From Cricetomys ansorgei (lineage: Eukaryota; Chordata; Mammalia; Rodentia; Nesomyidae): DNA of 64,000 bases. Positions 11,927-24,867 of this stretch are shown piece by piece. A program made the position numbers and the translations under genes. Positions within the stretch are counted from its first letter, which is position 1; each line of letters starts with the position of its first letter. The stretch spans positions 248,001-312,000 of the forward strand of contig JAMJFZ010000070.1 of NCBI GenBank assembly GCA_026225945.1, given 5' to 3'. A model generated the notes under the pieces. That model made no database searches, was not told where the DNA came from, and saw nothing but the letters and a program-made list of their open reading frames with translations.

Positions 11927-12054
11927 AGAGTTTTTCCACTGTGTATATTTCTTCAAGATTTGAAGCTATTTCTTAAATTAGTTACTGGCTAAGGAGATAA
12001 GTATTGTATCTAGTAGGGCAAATGCCCAAAATCGTCTATCTGATGGCATCTAGA

Positions 12055-12640
12055 AGCCTGAATTCACAGTGTCATTACCATGTAGGAAGACTTATTGCTT
12101 AGTGGCTCAAAGTTGAGACTGTGGTCACAATGGTCTCTGAGGGTCCTGCACCAATATGAATGTCAGGATGTTGTTCGTGAATGCTTGCAGATCTTGATGC
12201 TGCCTCTGGTCCCATTGTTTTTGTTTCTTTGGGTCCTGGAAATTATTCCTGCTAAAAATGGGATTTACGCATTAAGGGGGAGCCATTCCAAGTAGCTAGT
12301 AACTTAGTTACTTTGACATCAGAATTCTTTACAATTTTTAATCCCACCTACATCCCAATTATTTTATCTGCGAGACAAATCTCATATCGGAATTGCATAA
12401 GGTAGCGAGTGGGTACTTTCATGGGGGTCATGTAGTAGGCAGATCAATTTTGCTTTTCGTTCATCAGAAAGCCCAGAAAATAGCAATAGGTTCAATGCAG
12501 CACTGCAATCTAGATGAATTTCTATGATGAGCCAAAATATTTTGCTCATGAAGTTTGTTGTTTTTCTTTTTGGTTTTCACATCAAAACTTATTGTGAAGG
12601 AAGATGGCTCACTCTTTGATTTCAGTGTAATTTAATATAT
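12055..12640 (+). repeat. E2 segment and flank, copy 2
   Basis: Homologous to 41,530-42,800, except that the paralogue has an extra 735 bp inserted after 41,748. The 66-codon frame at 12,095-12,295 starts within E2 but does not keep the reading frame of the 51.9- and 54.0-kb copies. No gene called. Confidence 0.5.
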
Positions 12641-13330
12641 AATGACCCCTTTGTTTCATTCATGTTCCTGAAGCATGCAAAAGTCTAAAATATCAAGTAG
12701 ATGCAAAAACATAATCTCCCAGGTTCCTATTTCACAGTGTTTAGGATTGATGAAAAGGAGTATCAGCTCAGTGTTAGTGTTCATATTATTCTCAGACAGA
12801 GATGGAAAAGTGGTCTAGCACTCAGGAGAAGAATTTCTGCACAGCTCTGAGGTGAGAGTAGTGTCCCAGGTGAACATGATTAAAGCTCTTACAGGAAGAT
12901 GCTCTGGCAATTGTAACCAGGGACCAAACAGTTCTGAGGTGGAGAAGATGTCCACAAAGGAAAGGTATCCTGATATTTCGAAAGCTAGGAACCATGTAGC
13001 TTTCACAGTTCTGAAGTCAGGAAGGTGTCCCTACTGGGAATAGGCATCCTGACATTCAGTAAGCCAGGCACAAAAGTGAGACAAAAGACCCCTGAAGCCA
13101 TACCACTGAGGGGAGAGAGCAGATGGGAGTCTATATATCCAAGACTCTACATTAGGGGCTTGGAAAAAGGAAAAAAAGTTTCCCGTGGCTTTGTAAATCC
13201 CAAATTCAGTTGAAAATAAGACTGTCACAATTGAGCCAAATTTCAAGCAAGCAGCTTTATTTATATTAACTAAATACTGGCCAGGAAGATGGACTGTGAC
13301 CAGGACAATTTTGAGATACACATAGTATTA
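12640..13330. repeat. LTR-like duplicated segment
   Basis: Matches 42,850-43,210 and then 43,910-44,220. The intervening E3-like part (43,210-43,900), which includes the TTCTC repeat, is absent here. The end contains a TTTATTTATATTAACTAAATA stretch after a CAAATTTCAAGCAAGC block, reminiscent of an LTR polyadenylation region. The family is not identified. Confidence 0.4.
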
Positions 13331-13910
13331 ATGTGTCATCTCTCACAGAAATGCTCGAATCATTTACCCCAAATCATATAGTTTAAAACTTTAGGAACAT
13401 TAAGGCTATGCACTTCCGTTAGGTCCAATCAGTGACAAGAATCTACCCTGATGTACTCCTTATGTAGGATATTAACCTACCAGTGCACAGGCACATCTGT
13501 TGCATGGAGCACATCATGTGCAGTAGGGACAATTTGGGATCTACTCACTCCCTACCTAATAAACCAAGAGGTTATATCCTCTAATGAAGGAGATATAAAA
13601 CTATATCAGCTGTATAGCCACACCTAGCATTCAAGGAGGTTATCTGTTTTTGTTTTAAATATATTTTTGGCATAGTATCTAAAATTTAATACATCAGTTT
13701 TGCTCTTACAGTTTCTTTCATTATTCCAAGAAGAAAACAGATACCTCATTGACAAAGCCCCATTCAAGTGACAAAGCTCTTCAAACCATCACAGAACTTA
13801 CTAGTGGGAGACAAAAAATGCCTTAATTGCTGTCGCATATGTTTACAGAGTTGAGTGTACATATTCATTCCACTCAATCCTCTTTTTCTCATATTGTATT
13901 AGTGGTTATT
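13330..13910. other. Unclassified unique-looking interval
   Basis: About 580 bp with no counterpart noticed elsewhere in the window and no recognised repeat. It includes a short AT-rich stretch. Only short frames are present. It lies between two blocks that are next to different sequence in the other copy, so it may be an insertion. Confidence 0.4.
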
Positions 13911-14010
13911 AAGTGATTATGTTGTGTCCTCAGGGAGCTTTTCAGATGAAATGTTTTCTTTGTATATTTTACAATCCCACAAAAATAACCTGTAGCAGCC
14001 TCTATTTCTG

Positions 14011-14214
14011 CATATTGGTTGTGATGTTTCCAGCAAATCCTTGACCCAAGTCCTTGAAGCTAGACTGCACTTACCACTAGAACCCAAGGCACAGTTCACT
14101 GATAACAAAAGCAGTGAATAAGGTGAACAAAGAGTTGTGATGGTAAATGTCTTCTCTTTTCAAGATTTCAACAATAGATAGAAAGCTGATGGGTTCATAG
14201 TTATTCACAGCAGG
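14011..14214 (+). pseudogene. E1 exon-like segment, copy 3 (acceptor lost)
   Basis: The position of the acceptor reads TATTTCTG instead of TATTTCAG. The donor CACAGCAGG then GTGAGT at 14,215 is intact. The 204-bp length equals that of the copy at 45,744-45,947 and is 42 bp longer than the 161-163-bp copies, so two exon length classes exist. The frame has stops. Confidence 0.35.
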
Positions 14215-14344
14215 GTGAGTTTTACACTGTGTACCAGCTATCACAATCTCAAGTTATTTCACAGACTAGTTCTTCGGTGATGACATAGGTGTTTTTCACT
14301 GCTATAGCATCTTTTCAAACTCTACTATTTGATGTTCTTAAGGA

Positions 14345-14600
14345 GCATGGATTCACTGTGTAAGTACCACCCATGAAGTCTGATTGGTTTGTATTTCACA
14401 CTTGAAACTACGGCTAAGACCACAGCTGAGGGTACTGCTTCTTATAAAATTCAGGGTTTTGTTATTTCATGCTTAGAGGTTTTAGCTCTACCTTTGGGAC
14501 AGTGTAAATGATTTTGTTCTCAGGATTCTGCTTCCTCATTCACCTCTATATGGATTTCTGTTCTTCTTTGCTAATGTGTGATAGATTAGGATTGACATTG
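14345..14600 (+). repeat. E2 exon-like segment, copy 3
   Basis: In the frame open at 54,000-54,194 this copy reads TTAKTTAEGTASYKIQGFVI before a stop further on. It aligns with the TAED and FAIS portions of the 54-kb copy. The match supports a shared ancestral reading frame but the copy itself is broken. Confidence 0.3.
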
Positions 14601-17499
14601 TGCAATTTTTCTAGACAGTGTCTCTAGTCCTTAGAAATGAGACCCTATTCGATCTTCAACCTAAGATCATCTTACTTACACAAGATGGAAAAATATCTCT
14701 TGCCAGATGGTGACCAGTACAGTACAGTACAATTTCCTGAGGAATGTCGAATTCTAGAATTCTTGACCACAGAGAGAAAAAAAATTAACAGAAGTACAAA
14801 ACAGTAGTCACATAGCAGTCCAATTTTGGGGCTTTGGAAAGTGAGTAACTTGCCTGGTCTCCCTTACAGTCTTTCTAGCAGAAATCAGAGTTATCTCAAA
14901 TTTAAAAAGCCCCACTTGCTGTCCCAACTTGCATTCTCTGCTCTCCCTAGGCACACATAACTCTTTATATGGGACACTACCTGTCCTTACTGGGGACTCT
15001 ATGAAGTTGGGCACATACAATCCTCTCACTAATAATTTGTTTCCACCTTTATTTTTGTAATTATATTATAATATTATTCGACTTCTCTTTGTTTCCTCGA
15101 AAACTTCTCAAATACCCTGCTTCTTCTATCTACTCAGATAAAGTTTTACATGAATGGCAGCCTAACCCTGAGAAGTAAAATCCTAACAATAGATATATAA
15201 AATGCAACAGCAGGAAGTTATAATCCTAAATCTAGATATACAGAAAGGAAGAAATATTAAGGGTTGAAAATAGTCTTCCACAGGCAAGAGAAATAATAGT
15301 TATCCAATACCATTTTTGACAAAATAGTATACTTACAGTATACTTACAGTAAGTCAAAGTTCATGCAAGAAACCACAACTTACACAAGGGTTTGGGTGCA
15401 ATGTAGCTTGGTAAGTAGAATGTGTATCTGTCAAAGCAAGCAATGTTTAGCATCAATAAGGAAAGTTATGTGCCTTTCCTAATGGTGAAAGTGAAGAGAA
15501 GCAGATACCTCAATGCATGTGTACATTGTATCTTAAAACCAGTGAATGATGAAATGTTTTTGTGTGAATATTACACTGCCTCTGTGGCTTATCTAGGTAT
15601 CATGCCTCTAATTATAGCTGATTCATTTTTAATATGGATTCACTTCATTTAACCTTGGTAAGGATCCAGAAGGGAAATGAAGTGATCAGAGTTGTGAAAG
15701 CCTTCCATCATCTTTTTCCATTTCATACTTCCCTGTTTGGCAAGCTACTGCCTGATTGCAGGTGGAAGAATAGGTAACATGGTGCTGACTATTAATATGT
15801 ATAAAGTCTGAGGTTCATAAATCACTTGAAAAGTAAAGGGGCATGCATTCTGGGTTTTCCACGTGAGAAGGATGGCAGCCTCAAAAGTTTCAGTAGCCAT
15901 GAAAAAATGTCTTATGTTTTTGGGAGATAAACAAGAGCATATCTTTACTTCCCCTCACCAATATTTAAAAAAACTACTCTGTACAGGTGTCCAGGAGTAC
16001 ACAGGGGATATTTCAAGAATCACAGAAAAGAGACATGTTCCCTTGTAAGTAGTCAGTGTCTACTTTTATGACTGAACATATTAGAATATTAGCACTTAAC
16101 AATATGGATATCAGTGAATCAGTCAATTAAATTACTTAGCCTGCTCCACATGAGAATGCAGACCACGTTAACATTCAGCAATATCTTTTTTCAACCACAA
16201 GTGGGTTCCTCGGATTATGGTTAGAACAATAGGATGTCTCCTACACGGAAGAGAAAGTGGTCTTGCTCTGAATATCACCAACTATGAGACTAGTTAGGAG
16301 TGGACTCTAAAGTGTCAGTAGTCAGATGTTTTAGATATGAAATGTACTTCTCACATGGTAAGTACAATATCCAAGGAATCCAATTGTAAATAAATGTCCT
16401 TCTTAAATATTGCAAGGTACAGGGGTACATTTGTTCTTGTGAGCTTGGATGTCATTTTATATATCATATTTGCGTGTGGGTGTGTATACATGTAACTGTA
16501 TAAATGTATCTATGTCTTTCCTGGAAATAGAATTCAGTTACTTTTTCTACAGATTAGCAACATGTTCATGTGGTTCCCATCCTACAAATTAGACAGACTG
16601 AGTTGATGTTGTTTTCATTTGAGTTGAAAGAGGGTGAATAAGGCAGAAGCACAAGAGTGGTGTTGGTCTCCAGTATTGCGGAGAGAGAACGGGAGAATCC
16701 AAATTATAGATAAGTGTCTATATATCTGTTCGCATGCAACTCAATTCTTGCATTTAAATGTGTGCATTATTATATGCATAGTAGGTAAATGTGTGGCAGT
16801 AAATGTCAAAGAAGCTACCACTCCTTGACAGTCTTGTGTACTTTGGAAAATAATGAGTATAAATTGATGGGTCATAAGTGGGTGGGGTCCCTGTGGCATG
16901 CGGACCTCTATTTGATGATAATAGAGTATGAGATCATAATTGCCTAGCAACACAATGACATGCTATGGGTCAAGTCTCATGGTCACAACAGGCATGGACC
17001 TTTTGAGATGTAGTATTTCTTTTGCACCTTTTACATTCCTAGGATAATTATTATAGGTGAAAACCAACAGGATATTCCTGGTGAAATATTGCCATAAATC
17101 ACAACAGTGTTGGTGAAGCACACACTGCTTTCTTTTCTTTCCTTGAGATGAGGGTGGTCTGCTTCCTACAAAACATGGCAGTGATCCATTTTATCCTTGG
17201 GGATTTATGGTCTTTTGACTCCGTTAACCACTGCCATCTCATGAGGCATGCAAAACTCTAGAATTCTTTTCCTAGCTGGGATAAAATGATAGTTCCTAGT
17301 GTCCTTTGTGGTTTTGTTTAGCAGGAAAGCAAAACAGGAATCATCCAGTATTGCGTATAGGGTTTTGAAAAGGATGGGCATGCCTGGGATCCTTTCTTGT
17401 CTTCCTAACAGAAAACTGAGAGATACAAATTTGACATAGCCCCAATCACTGTTCCAAGCTGCTTTCTCTGATCTCTACACTCTCTGAAAGCATATTTAT

Positions 17500-17750
17500 T
17501 GGATATACACCACAAAATACATAATACAACATTTCCAATCATCACTCCTTATTTTCATTCATGCATTCTTATTTCATTTTTCTTTCCTATATCCTTGCCT
17601 CCTTAATGATTTCCCATTATCATTAATTTTTCACTCACTCTTATGTTTATTTCTTCCTCTTCCTTCATTTGGTTTTGTTCATTCTTTATTTCCTTTTTTT
17701 CTTTCTTTCTTCCTTTTTTGCATTTTTAAATATTTTCCATTAGGATAGTT
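17500..17750. repeat. Pyrimidine-rich tract
   Basis: T- and CT-rich low-complexity stretch. Equivalent tracts occur at 53,140-53,500 and 54,890-55,255, each followed by a conserved TTTAAATNTTTTCCATTA-like end and the ACCTGTCAGA block. No gene. Confidence 0.7.
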
Positions 17751-18379
17751 GTAATTTAACACTTCATTCACCTACCTGTCAGACGTTATTTTTGAAAAAG
17801 AAACTCATGTATATTACTACCACAAGGAGTTAGGAGAACCGTACCTTGATATGCAGAGTAGGCATCATGTAGAGCTAAAAGATGCATTTTATCCAAAAGT
17901 AGAATGATGTGTTATTATTCATGGTGAAAATTACAGAATAGAGACTTCCATGCAGGGAGAGCAAGGAGCTTCAAAACCAATGAAATAGGAACAGTTTCTT
18001 TTTTGTGGCATACCTAGGAAAGAAGATCTCTGAAATAGTTGATTCAATTTTAATCTGATGTTACTCAACTCCATCTTTGTCAAGTTCCTCAGGAAGAATA
18101 CCAGGATCCAGATCAAGAAATCCCTTGAAACATCTCTTTTTATTTTGTGTGTTCCAACTTGGCAAATTGCTCCCTAATTACAGGTGGAAGAATGTGTACC
18201 AGAGGACCTAACTGTAATGTGTAATAAAGACTGGGGTTCAAGAAGCTCACAAATTAGCCAGGGAGCATTCCTAACATTTTCTTCATGTAGATTTGAACGC
18301 AAGCCTCAGAAGGTGAGGGAGAGGGGATATGCTATGTATGTTGTAGATGTAGATCAGCATCTCTCCTACTTATTCCCTT

Positions 18380-19050
18380 AAAGTTTAAACAAGACACAAA
18401 GATTGTTATATAGTAGAAGCCTCATAAAATCACAACTATTATGTGAAGCCTATTATGACACAGGTCATACAGTGCAATGATCACAGGCATGTGCTCTTAT
18501 TAGTGTAATTTTCTATTCTTATTACTGAAAATATAAAATCATTAGTTAGTTGTAATCAATGATAGGGGATGTAGGTAAAAATGTCCATGAAATTGCGAGT
18601 GACCATGCATACTGTTTATTTCCCCTAGACGCAAAGCCTTGCCACAAAATGTACAGGAGACATGATAAACGGAATCATGTATGTAATTGATGAAGGACAG
18701 TACATCTATTACTTGTCCTCTTATTTTAGAACAAGGAGTGAAGATTGGTCTGAGGTGCATTCTCATGCGGTCACAACCATCCTCAGGAGCCCAGAATAAA
18801 TCTAGTTATCATGAAGTGATCAAAGAATTGATGTCTATTCTTTAGTCAGCAAACTGTCTATTGTTGTGTCAGAGAATATTGGCTGATATTTGCAACTATG
18901 TGAACAGCATCTGTTCAGTGAAATGAATTACCCAGCCTCTCTTTGTGAGAACTCGGAGCAGGTCACAATGCATACAACTCAGTGTTAAGCACCCCAGTGG
19001 CATGAGCACCCGCAGGCCAAAGGGTGTGGTTGGGAGAGGGTGTCCCAGGG
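18380..19050 (+). repeat. Diverged unit fragment paired with 44,225-44,920
   Basis: Matches include AAACAAGACACAAAGATTGT against AAACAAGAAATATTGTTCTA, and GTAATTGATGAAGGACAGTA against GTAATATATTAGGATAGCAC. It contains a CCCCTAG acceptor-like site at 18,623-18,629, matched by TCCCTAG at 44,460-44,466. The 138-codon minus-strand frame at 18,896-19,312 overlaps its right end, but no domain is recognised and the paralogue does not keep it. Confidence 0.6.
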
Positions 19051-20150
19051 CCATGCTGTGTGGGCTGGGTAAGCCTGGGAGATAAAATTCCCAGTTCCTT
19101 TGAGTAGACCTTAAAATGTCTTTTCCTTTCCTTTGGATGGAAAATCCTGGATTATTCAAATTGTTCACTTTACCCTTCTGTCTCTCTTTTAGAAAAGAGG
19201 CACACAAAGAGCATTTAGTGAATTGCTTTTGCTTGCATAATGGATTCGATGAATGTATTGGGGGATAAAAGGAGTATAATGGAATGTTGATGAAATTCAT
19301 GACAGTTTTCACAGCCCATTAAATACATTGGTAACTTGGATGTCAGCTAGTTTATAAGTACAAGACTAATTTATTTTTAAAATATGAAATCTGTTAAACA
19401 AAATTCATGTAATTTTCTGTCAGTGTGAATATTTTTTTCTCATCTATGTCATAAATGTGGATTTTATTACCACTGTTTTGTTTTTTTTAAGTAAAGGCAT
19501 AAAATTGGTTGCAAAATAATTCTATTGAGTAAAATAGATTTCATCCTGTAATTCCTCACTCCTGGTGCAACAATGTCTTACTTTTTCCAGTATGTTGGGT
19601 TTTCTGGATTCCTAGCAGATTTCACTTCTTGTTACTTTTTTTTAGAGAAATTACTAAATTGAAGATACAAAAAAAAGTTCCGTAAAATCAATAGTGATGC
19701 TGGGGCTAATTTATATATTTTGGTGTGTTCATTCAGTTTAACAAGAGTAAAGAAGATTATTTAAACAAGACTATAATACATAATCTCAGTTAATCATTGT
19801 AACAAATTTATTCTTTATTTGTTACAAACCATATGATTTGTATTACTAGGGCAGATATAAACAAATGGTATTTACTATTTGCATCTTGGATCATTGATTT
19901 CTTACGGATGTGGGCTTTTTTATTTTTTATTTTTTTTAGGAAGAAGTACTTTAGGTACATTTTGAGGGGGAAAAACAGAGATAATCTTTATGAATTCATC
20001 CAATGATGTTAACTTTATATTCCCAAATAGTATTTAGTATGAGCTATAAATATGTTTATTGATGAAATTCTGATTAAGAAACACTAAGGCCTAAATACAT
20101 TGGAAAGAATATTTGAGGTTTAGGTGGCCTTTCTTAATTCCCATTAAACT
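19050..20150. other. AT-rich interval without recognised features
   Basis: No repeat family or gene recognised. It contains T-rich low complexity around 19,915-19,940. Confidence 0.5.
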
Positions 20151-21125
20151 CAGGGATCAAACCTGAGAACCTGGAGCCCTCACAGGTACACACAGCTGCT
20201 TTGAGTTTTGACCTGTGTTCATTTGGAAGGATGAAGGGTGCTTATTGGTTTAGTAGCTTCTGGGTAATCGCCTGGGGAGAGGAAAATGTTTGTGACAGAC
20301 ATGATGATAGCTCATAATGACATTGCCTGGCAATGCCTAGGAGACTCATAGGGTGGGAATGCAAACTGACTGCTTGGTAAGCAAAGAGTCTGCAGACATG
20401 TAACGTTTCTCCTTTAGACCTGTACTCCCCACAAAAGGATCCTAGGCAGCCTCTCTCTTCAGGAGAAATTGGGTCCTTAGTCCCTTATAGCCCCTGTTGT
20501 GGATGTAATGTGGCAGAATTCACCTGAACCCAAACAGAATGGTACGTATAGAATCCAGTCTGGATAAATGGGCAAGTAGATTTGAGGTTTTTGGCTCTTT
20601 CTCAACTTCTATCAGACTTTGGACTCAGAACTAAGAAACTGGAGACCTCACAGGTACACCCAGTAGCTTTGAGCTTTACGCTTTCTCCTTTGCAAGGCTA
20701 TTGCCAGGTGGGAAAGCAATACTGGGTCTTGAGCCCCATTGAGATGGGAGGTTTTCTTTTGTGTGGTATCTGCTCAACTTCCCATGTTACTAGATTTTTG
20801 TGACACCGCCATCCAGCTTCCCTACAGACCCGCTTTACCCTGAGGCTGCCTTGGCAGGCCTCTTTGATCTCAAAGCTTGGATATCAGCAGGTTCACTGAG
20901 TGTCAGCACCCCCAATTCTTGCCTGACAGCCTTAGTGGTTTTCCAGGTGGGCAGAGTCTAGTAGAATTCATCAGGATCTCTGGGGAGGTCCAAGTCAAAT
21001 TTTGCTTTTGTACCACAAAAGGGCAATGTCCAGTCCTTGATCTCCAGATCCTTTTTTGTTTATTTCTGGGATGCTACTCTGTGGTACAGATGCCATGGGT
21101 TTTCTGCAGCATTCCTTAGGACCTA
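20150..21125 (-). mobile_element. Possible L1 3'UTR-like sequence with an internal direct repeat
   Basis: 20,870-21,120 matches 49,320-49,580, which lies just left of a clear antisense L1 ORF2 end, so this is plausibly L1 3'UTR on the minus strand. A block near 20,158-20,210 (CCTGAGAACCTGGAGCCCTC) recurs at 20,630-20,685, 475 bp away. Its separation from the L1 at 22,900 by about 1.8 kb of other sequence suggests a later insertion or rearrangement. Confidence 0.4.
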
Positions 21126-22340
21126 CACAACAACTTCTGTGTCCTCAGATTTCTTGAATTGAATGGACTATCTCAGGGTAGAGAAATTGAGAAGACACTT
21201 GTTATGTGACGCACAGGTCCTAAGCTTATCACACATTACCACCTGTACCTGCACCCCTATGCTGAGAATTCTTACCTACTGGCATGCCGATACGACCCTT
21301 ATGGAATCCTCTGTAGTGGACTGCAATTAAAGAGTCATCTCTCTTCAGGCCTGGTTGTAAGGTAAGCTGCCAACTTGGATTCTGTAGTCATTTGTAAGTT
21401 TTCTGTTTCTGGTTTGTTTTTTTTTTTTTGCTTTGTTTTGTTATGTTTTGCTCAGGAAATTCAATAGCGAGTGGTTCCAGGGCCCTCAGGTACTTGGCAT
21501 TCTTTCTGCACTACTGTCATCAAGTGGAATTGTTTTACAGGTCTGCCAACTGGTCTCTGTATTTCAGTGGACATGGCCAGCACCATAACCATTATCTCTG
21601 GTCCTTGTTATGCAGGATTATCTCAGATCTTCTGCTAACCTCTTGGCCCAGGAAAGCTGTAGAGAAAAGCAGGCTCCAGTTGTGCTTGCCACACAGTAGG
21701 CCGAGCACAACACGGTTTGGTTTGCTCCAAGCAGGAAGCATAACCTCCCATGTCTTTAGGCAGCCATGTCAGGATTTTGAGCATTTCTTTGCAAGAGACT
21801 CTGGGTCTGTGGTTGAATCAGGGTTGAAATAGGTGAACTTATCACACATGCCAGTGTTTATTAGGCTACTCACAATTGCACTAGCATTTGGATGATGCTT
21901 ACCAGTAGCCCACAAACATCACATTCAGGAACCACACAAGCTGACTGTCATCACTTCAAGTCTCTGCCAAGTTTGCCTGGGAAACACAGCCTTTATGGTC
22001 ATATGTGTTTTATCCATTTTATCTTCTTCCTAGTATCCTCAAACCTTCCTTGATAATCATTGTCTGTCTCCTGTTCTCTCTGACATTTTTTTCTTTTTCT
22101 TCATTTCATTAATTTTTTATTAGAAATTAGGATCTCTTTGAGTTTGGCTGCAGGAGGAGTTCAGGAATCCTGACTTGAGAAACAATATTTCTGCTCCACC
22201 GCTATATCCCTATCACCCTTAAAGGGATTGTACTTCCTTGGACATACGCATCCTACTTAATGGTTAAAGGAGAAATTATCCCATGACATTCTTTTGGCTC
22301 AGGATTAATCTTAGTAAAAGAAGTCATGTAGGGTGTACTG
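21125..22340. other. Unclassified interval left of foldback
   Basis: No paralogue noticed in the window. It includes a T-run at 21,418-21,431 and a 134-codon + frame at 21,428-21,832 that shows no recognisable domain. A decayed transposable element is likely, but the family cannot be named. Confidence 0.4.
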
Positions 22341-22760
22341 AAGAGTGCCCCAAATATTGAGGCAGCCACTGCCCTGGAGGCTGGTTAAGGCTCTCTGTTC
22401 CTCCATTAAAAATGCCCTCTGTTGTGATTCCCAACACCCATTCAGAAAGCATAGTTGTGGATTCTCCTGATTTGGTCATCTTGCTTATTACCCAAGGAGA
22501 ACACCCTGGGTTATGTGTTAAAAAGCACCTTTTTTCTGCTCTTCCCTGTCCAGTGATAATTTATTAGATGAGGCTCTAAAATTAACAATTGGTAGAATCA
22601 GGAGAATCCACCAGTATGCTTCCTGCATGGGTGTTGAGAATCACAACAGGGGACATTCTTAAGGGAGGACCAGGGAGCCTAAACCTTCCTGTTGGTTACT
22701 CAGTAAGAGGGTTCCTCAATTGCACTTCCCTGAGACAATACATTCAATTTAGGGCACTTG
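22341..22760. repeat. Imperfect inverted repeat (foldback)
   Basis: Core arms are 22,389-22,473 and 22,594-22,679, with a spacer of about 120 bp. The left arm contains CTGTTGTGATTCCCAACACC, and the reverse complement of the right arm reads CTGTTGTGATTCTCAACACC. Weaker pairing extends out to about 22,341 and 22,760. It could be two head-to-head copies of an unidentified repeat or a foldback transposon. Confidence 0.7.
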
Positions 22761-22899
22761 GGATTCCCAGAAGTTGTTGGAATTGTCCTAGGGAATGCTC
22801 CAGAAAACCCATGCCAATATTTACCACAGAGTAGCATCATGAGAAATAAACAAAAATGAATCCGAGGATCAGGGACACGACATTGCCTGTTTGTGGAAC

Positions 22900-24252
22900 T
22901 TCAGCACATTTTGACTCAGACCTCCTCAGAGATCCATTGAATTCTATTTGACTGAATTCATCTACCATCCCTGTCCCTGCCCCAACCTCCACCTAGAACC
23001 CCCCCCATGCACAAGCCACCACAAACTTTCTGGTGTCCCCAGTAGCTAACTTTACATAGAGAGCCATCCCATATGGATAAAGATATAGAACATTAAGTGT
23101 CTCTCAGCTGTTTTAGATTCCCCTTTTGTGAATTATTTGATTAGATATGCACCTCATTTTCAATTGTGTTATTTGTTTTGCTGACATCTAGTTTCTTGAA
23201 AATCTTTTCTCATTCTGTAGGCTGCAGTTTTGTCTTATTGACAGTGGCTTTTTCCTTATGCTTTCCTTTCAGAATCATGAAGTCACAGTTGTCAAACTTT
23301 GATTATAGTGCATGAGCTGAGTTCTTTTCAAAAAGTTGTCTCCTATGCCATTTTGCTCAATGCTATTCCCCATTTTATGTAAATCACACATTTAGTTTTA
23401 TATTGAGACTTTTAATGCATTTGGACTTGAGCTTTGTGCACGACAGATATGGATCTATTTTCATCCTTCTACCTCCAGGCATCCAATTAAAGCAGCAACA
23501 TTTATTCAAGTGGCTTTCTGTTTTACATTTTATGTTTCTGGAATTTTAGAAAAGGTCAGGTGTACATAGTTACATGAGTATATATCTGGAAACTTGATTC
23601 AGTTCCATTGATCCCCATGTTTGTTTTTAAAGAAATACCATTCTCCTATTATTTCTATGCTTTTGTAATACATCTTAACATCAGAAAAGTTGGTACCTCC
23701 AGAAGTTCTTTTATTTTACAGGATTACTTTTGTTATCCTACTTTTTTGTTGTTGTTTTGTTTACCATATGAAAGGGAGTATTGCCCTTATGAGGTCTGTA
23801 AAGAATTGTGTTGGGAATTGATAGTGAGTGCACTGAATTAGTCGATTGCTTCTGGTAAAATGTATATTTTACTGTGTAAAGCCTAGCAACCCTGGAGCAT
23901 GGGATATCTTTTTATCTTCTAAAATCTTCTTTAATTTCTCTCTTCTAGGACTTAAACTTTTCTGACATTCAAGACTTTAACCTGGTTGGTTAGAGCCTCC
24001 CAAGATATTATGCATTATTTATATGTATTGTGAGAGGTGTTGTTTCCCTGATTTCTTTCTTGGTCCATTTTTCATTTGTATATTGGATTTTTTTTGAGTT
24101 GATCTTATACGTAGCCACTTCACTGAAGGAGTTTACAAGTTATAGGAGTTACCTGGTTGAGTTTTTGGGTAACTTATATATACTATCATACCTTATATAT
24201 GTACATATACACGTATGTATGTCTGTGTTGTGTGTGCATGTGTGTGTGTGTT

Positions 24253-24299
<47 letters not shown>

Positions 24300-24645
24300 T
24301 TATTACCTTCCAATACATATTCCCTTGATTTCCTTCTTTTTTCTTACCCCTCCAGCTAGAACTTCATATACTCTTTAGAGTAGCTATGGAGAGTTGGGAC
24401 AACCGTGCCTTGTTAATGTTTTTTGGATAATTGCTTTGTGTTTATTGCCCTTTAATTTGATTTTCTCTGTAGGCTTGCTCTAAATTGTATTAATCATATT
24501 TAAGTGTCGCCTTTGTAACCCATATCTCTCAAAATATTTTATTGTAAAGAGGTGTTGGATTTACTGAAAAAATTTCTCAACATATAGTGAGATGATCAGT
24601 TTTTTATATCATAGAATTCATTGAATGATTTCCATATAATTGACT
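22900..24645 (-). mobile_element. Antisense LINE-1 fragment, ORF2 3' half
   Basis: On the minus strand this is the ORF2 3' half plus a short 3'UTR. Recognisable blocks are TTGTCTTATTGACAGTGGCT at about 23,231, the AGAAGTTCTTTTATTTTACA block at about 23,700, and GGAGCATGGGATATCTTTTT at about 23,895. The left part aligns with 49,740-50,700. It ends at about 24,645 and is full of stops. A TG/TA microsatellite interrupts it at 24,222-24,297. Confidence 0.85.
24222..24297. repeat. (TG)n(TA)n compound microsatellite inside L1 ORF2
   Basis: TG run followed by about 18 TA units. Flanking L1 sequence resumes on both sides, so the expansion arose within the dead element. It creates the spurious frames at 24,030-24,378. 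Confidence 0.9.
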
Positions 24646-24867
24646 ACACAAGGGAACAGATGACAGTTTGTTTATATTTAATAACATATAAATAAAGGTT
24701 AGTGATATTCACTAGAATCTTAGGGAAGGCCTGTTAACTAGGGTACTTTCATATATGATAAATTGCAAACTTTTGGTTTTGTGGAGGTAACCTTCTATAC
24801 ATCACTTGATAAGTGATACCTTCCTACCATGTGGTCATAAAAGATTTTTGATGCAGATATTATCACA

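Larger units (their letters stand above)
13915..18120 (+). repeat. Older duplicated block (two sub-units), copy 1
   Basis: Homologous to 51,575-55,640 in the same orientation. Examples are CTTCTCTTTGTTTCCTCGAA at 15,080 against CTTCTCTTTGTTCTTGCCAA at about 52,880, and CCTACCTGTCAGACGTTATT at about 17,771 against CTACCTGTCAGACAATATTT at about 55,278. Each copy has two tandem sub-units. Copy 1 lacks the pyrimidine tract seen at 53,140-53,500. Frames within it (15,422-15,652, 15,863-16,048, 16,634-16,828) are not kept in the paralogue. Confidence 0.65.

Noticed and set aside
18896..19312. 138-codon minus-strand frame
   Set aside because: No recognisable domain, signal peptide or paralogous preservation; the overlapping part at 44,740-44,900 is broken.
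21428..21832. 134-codon + frame
   Set aside because: Starts in a T/G-rich run, has no family signature, and no copy is available to test conservation. Left as chance.
24030..24378. Frames of 109 and 73 codons
   Set aside because: Composed of L1 ORF2 antisense DNA and a TG/TA microsatellite.
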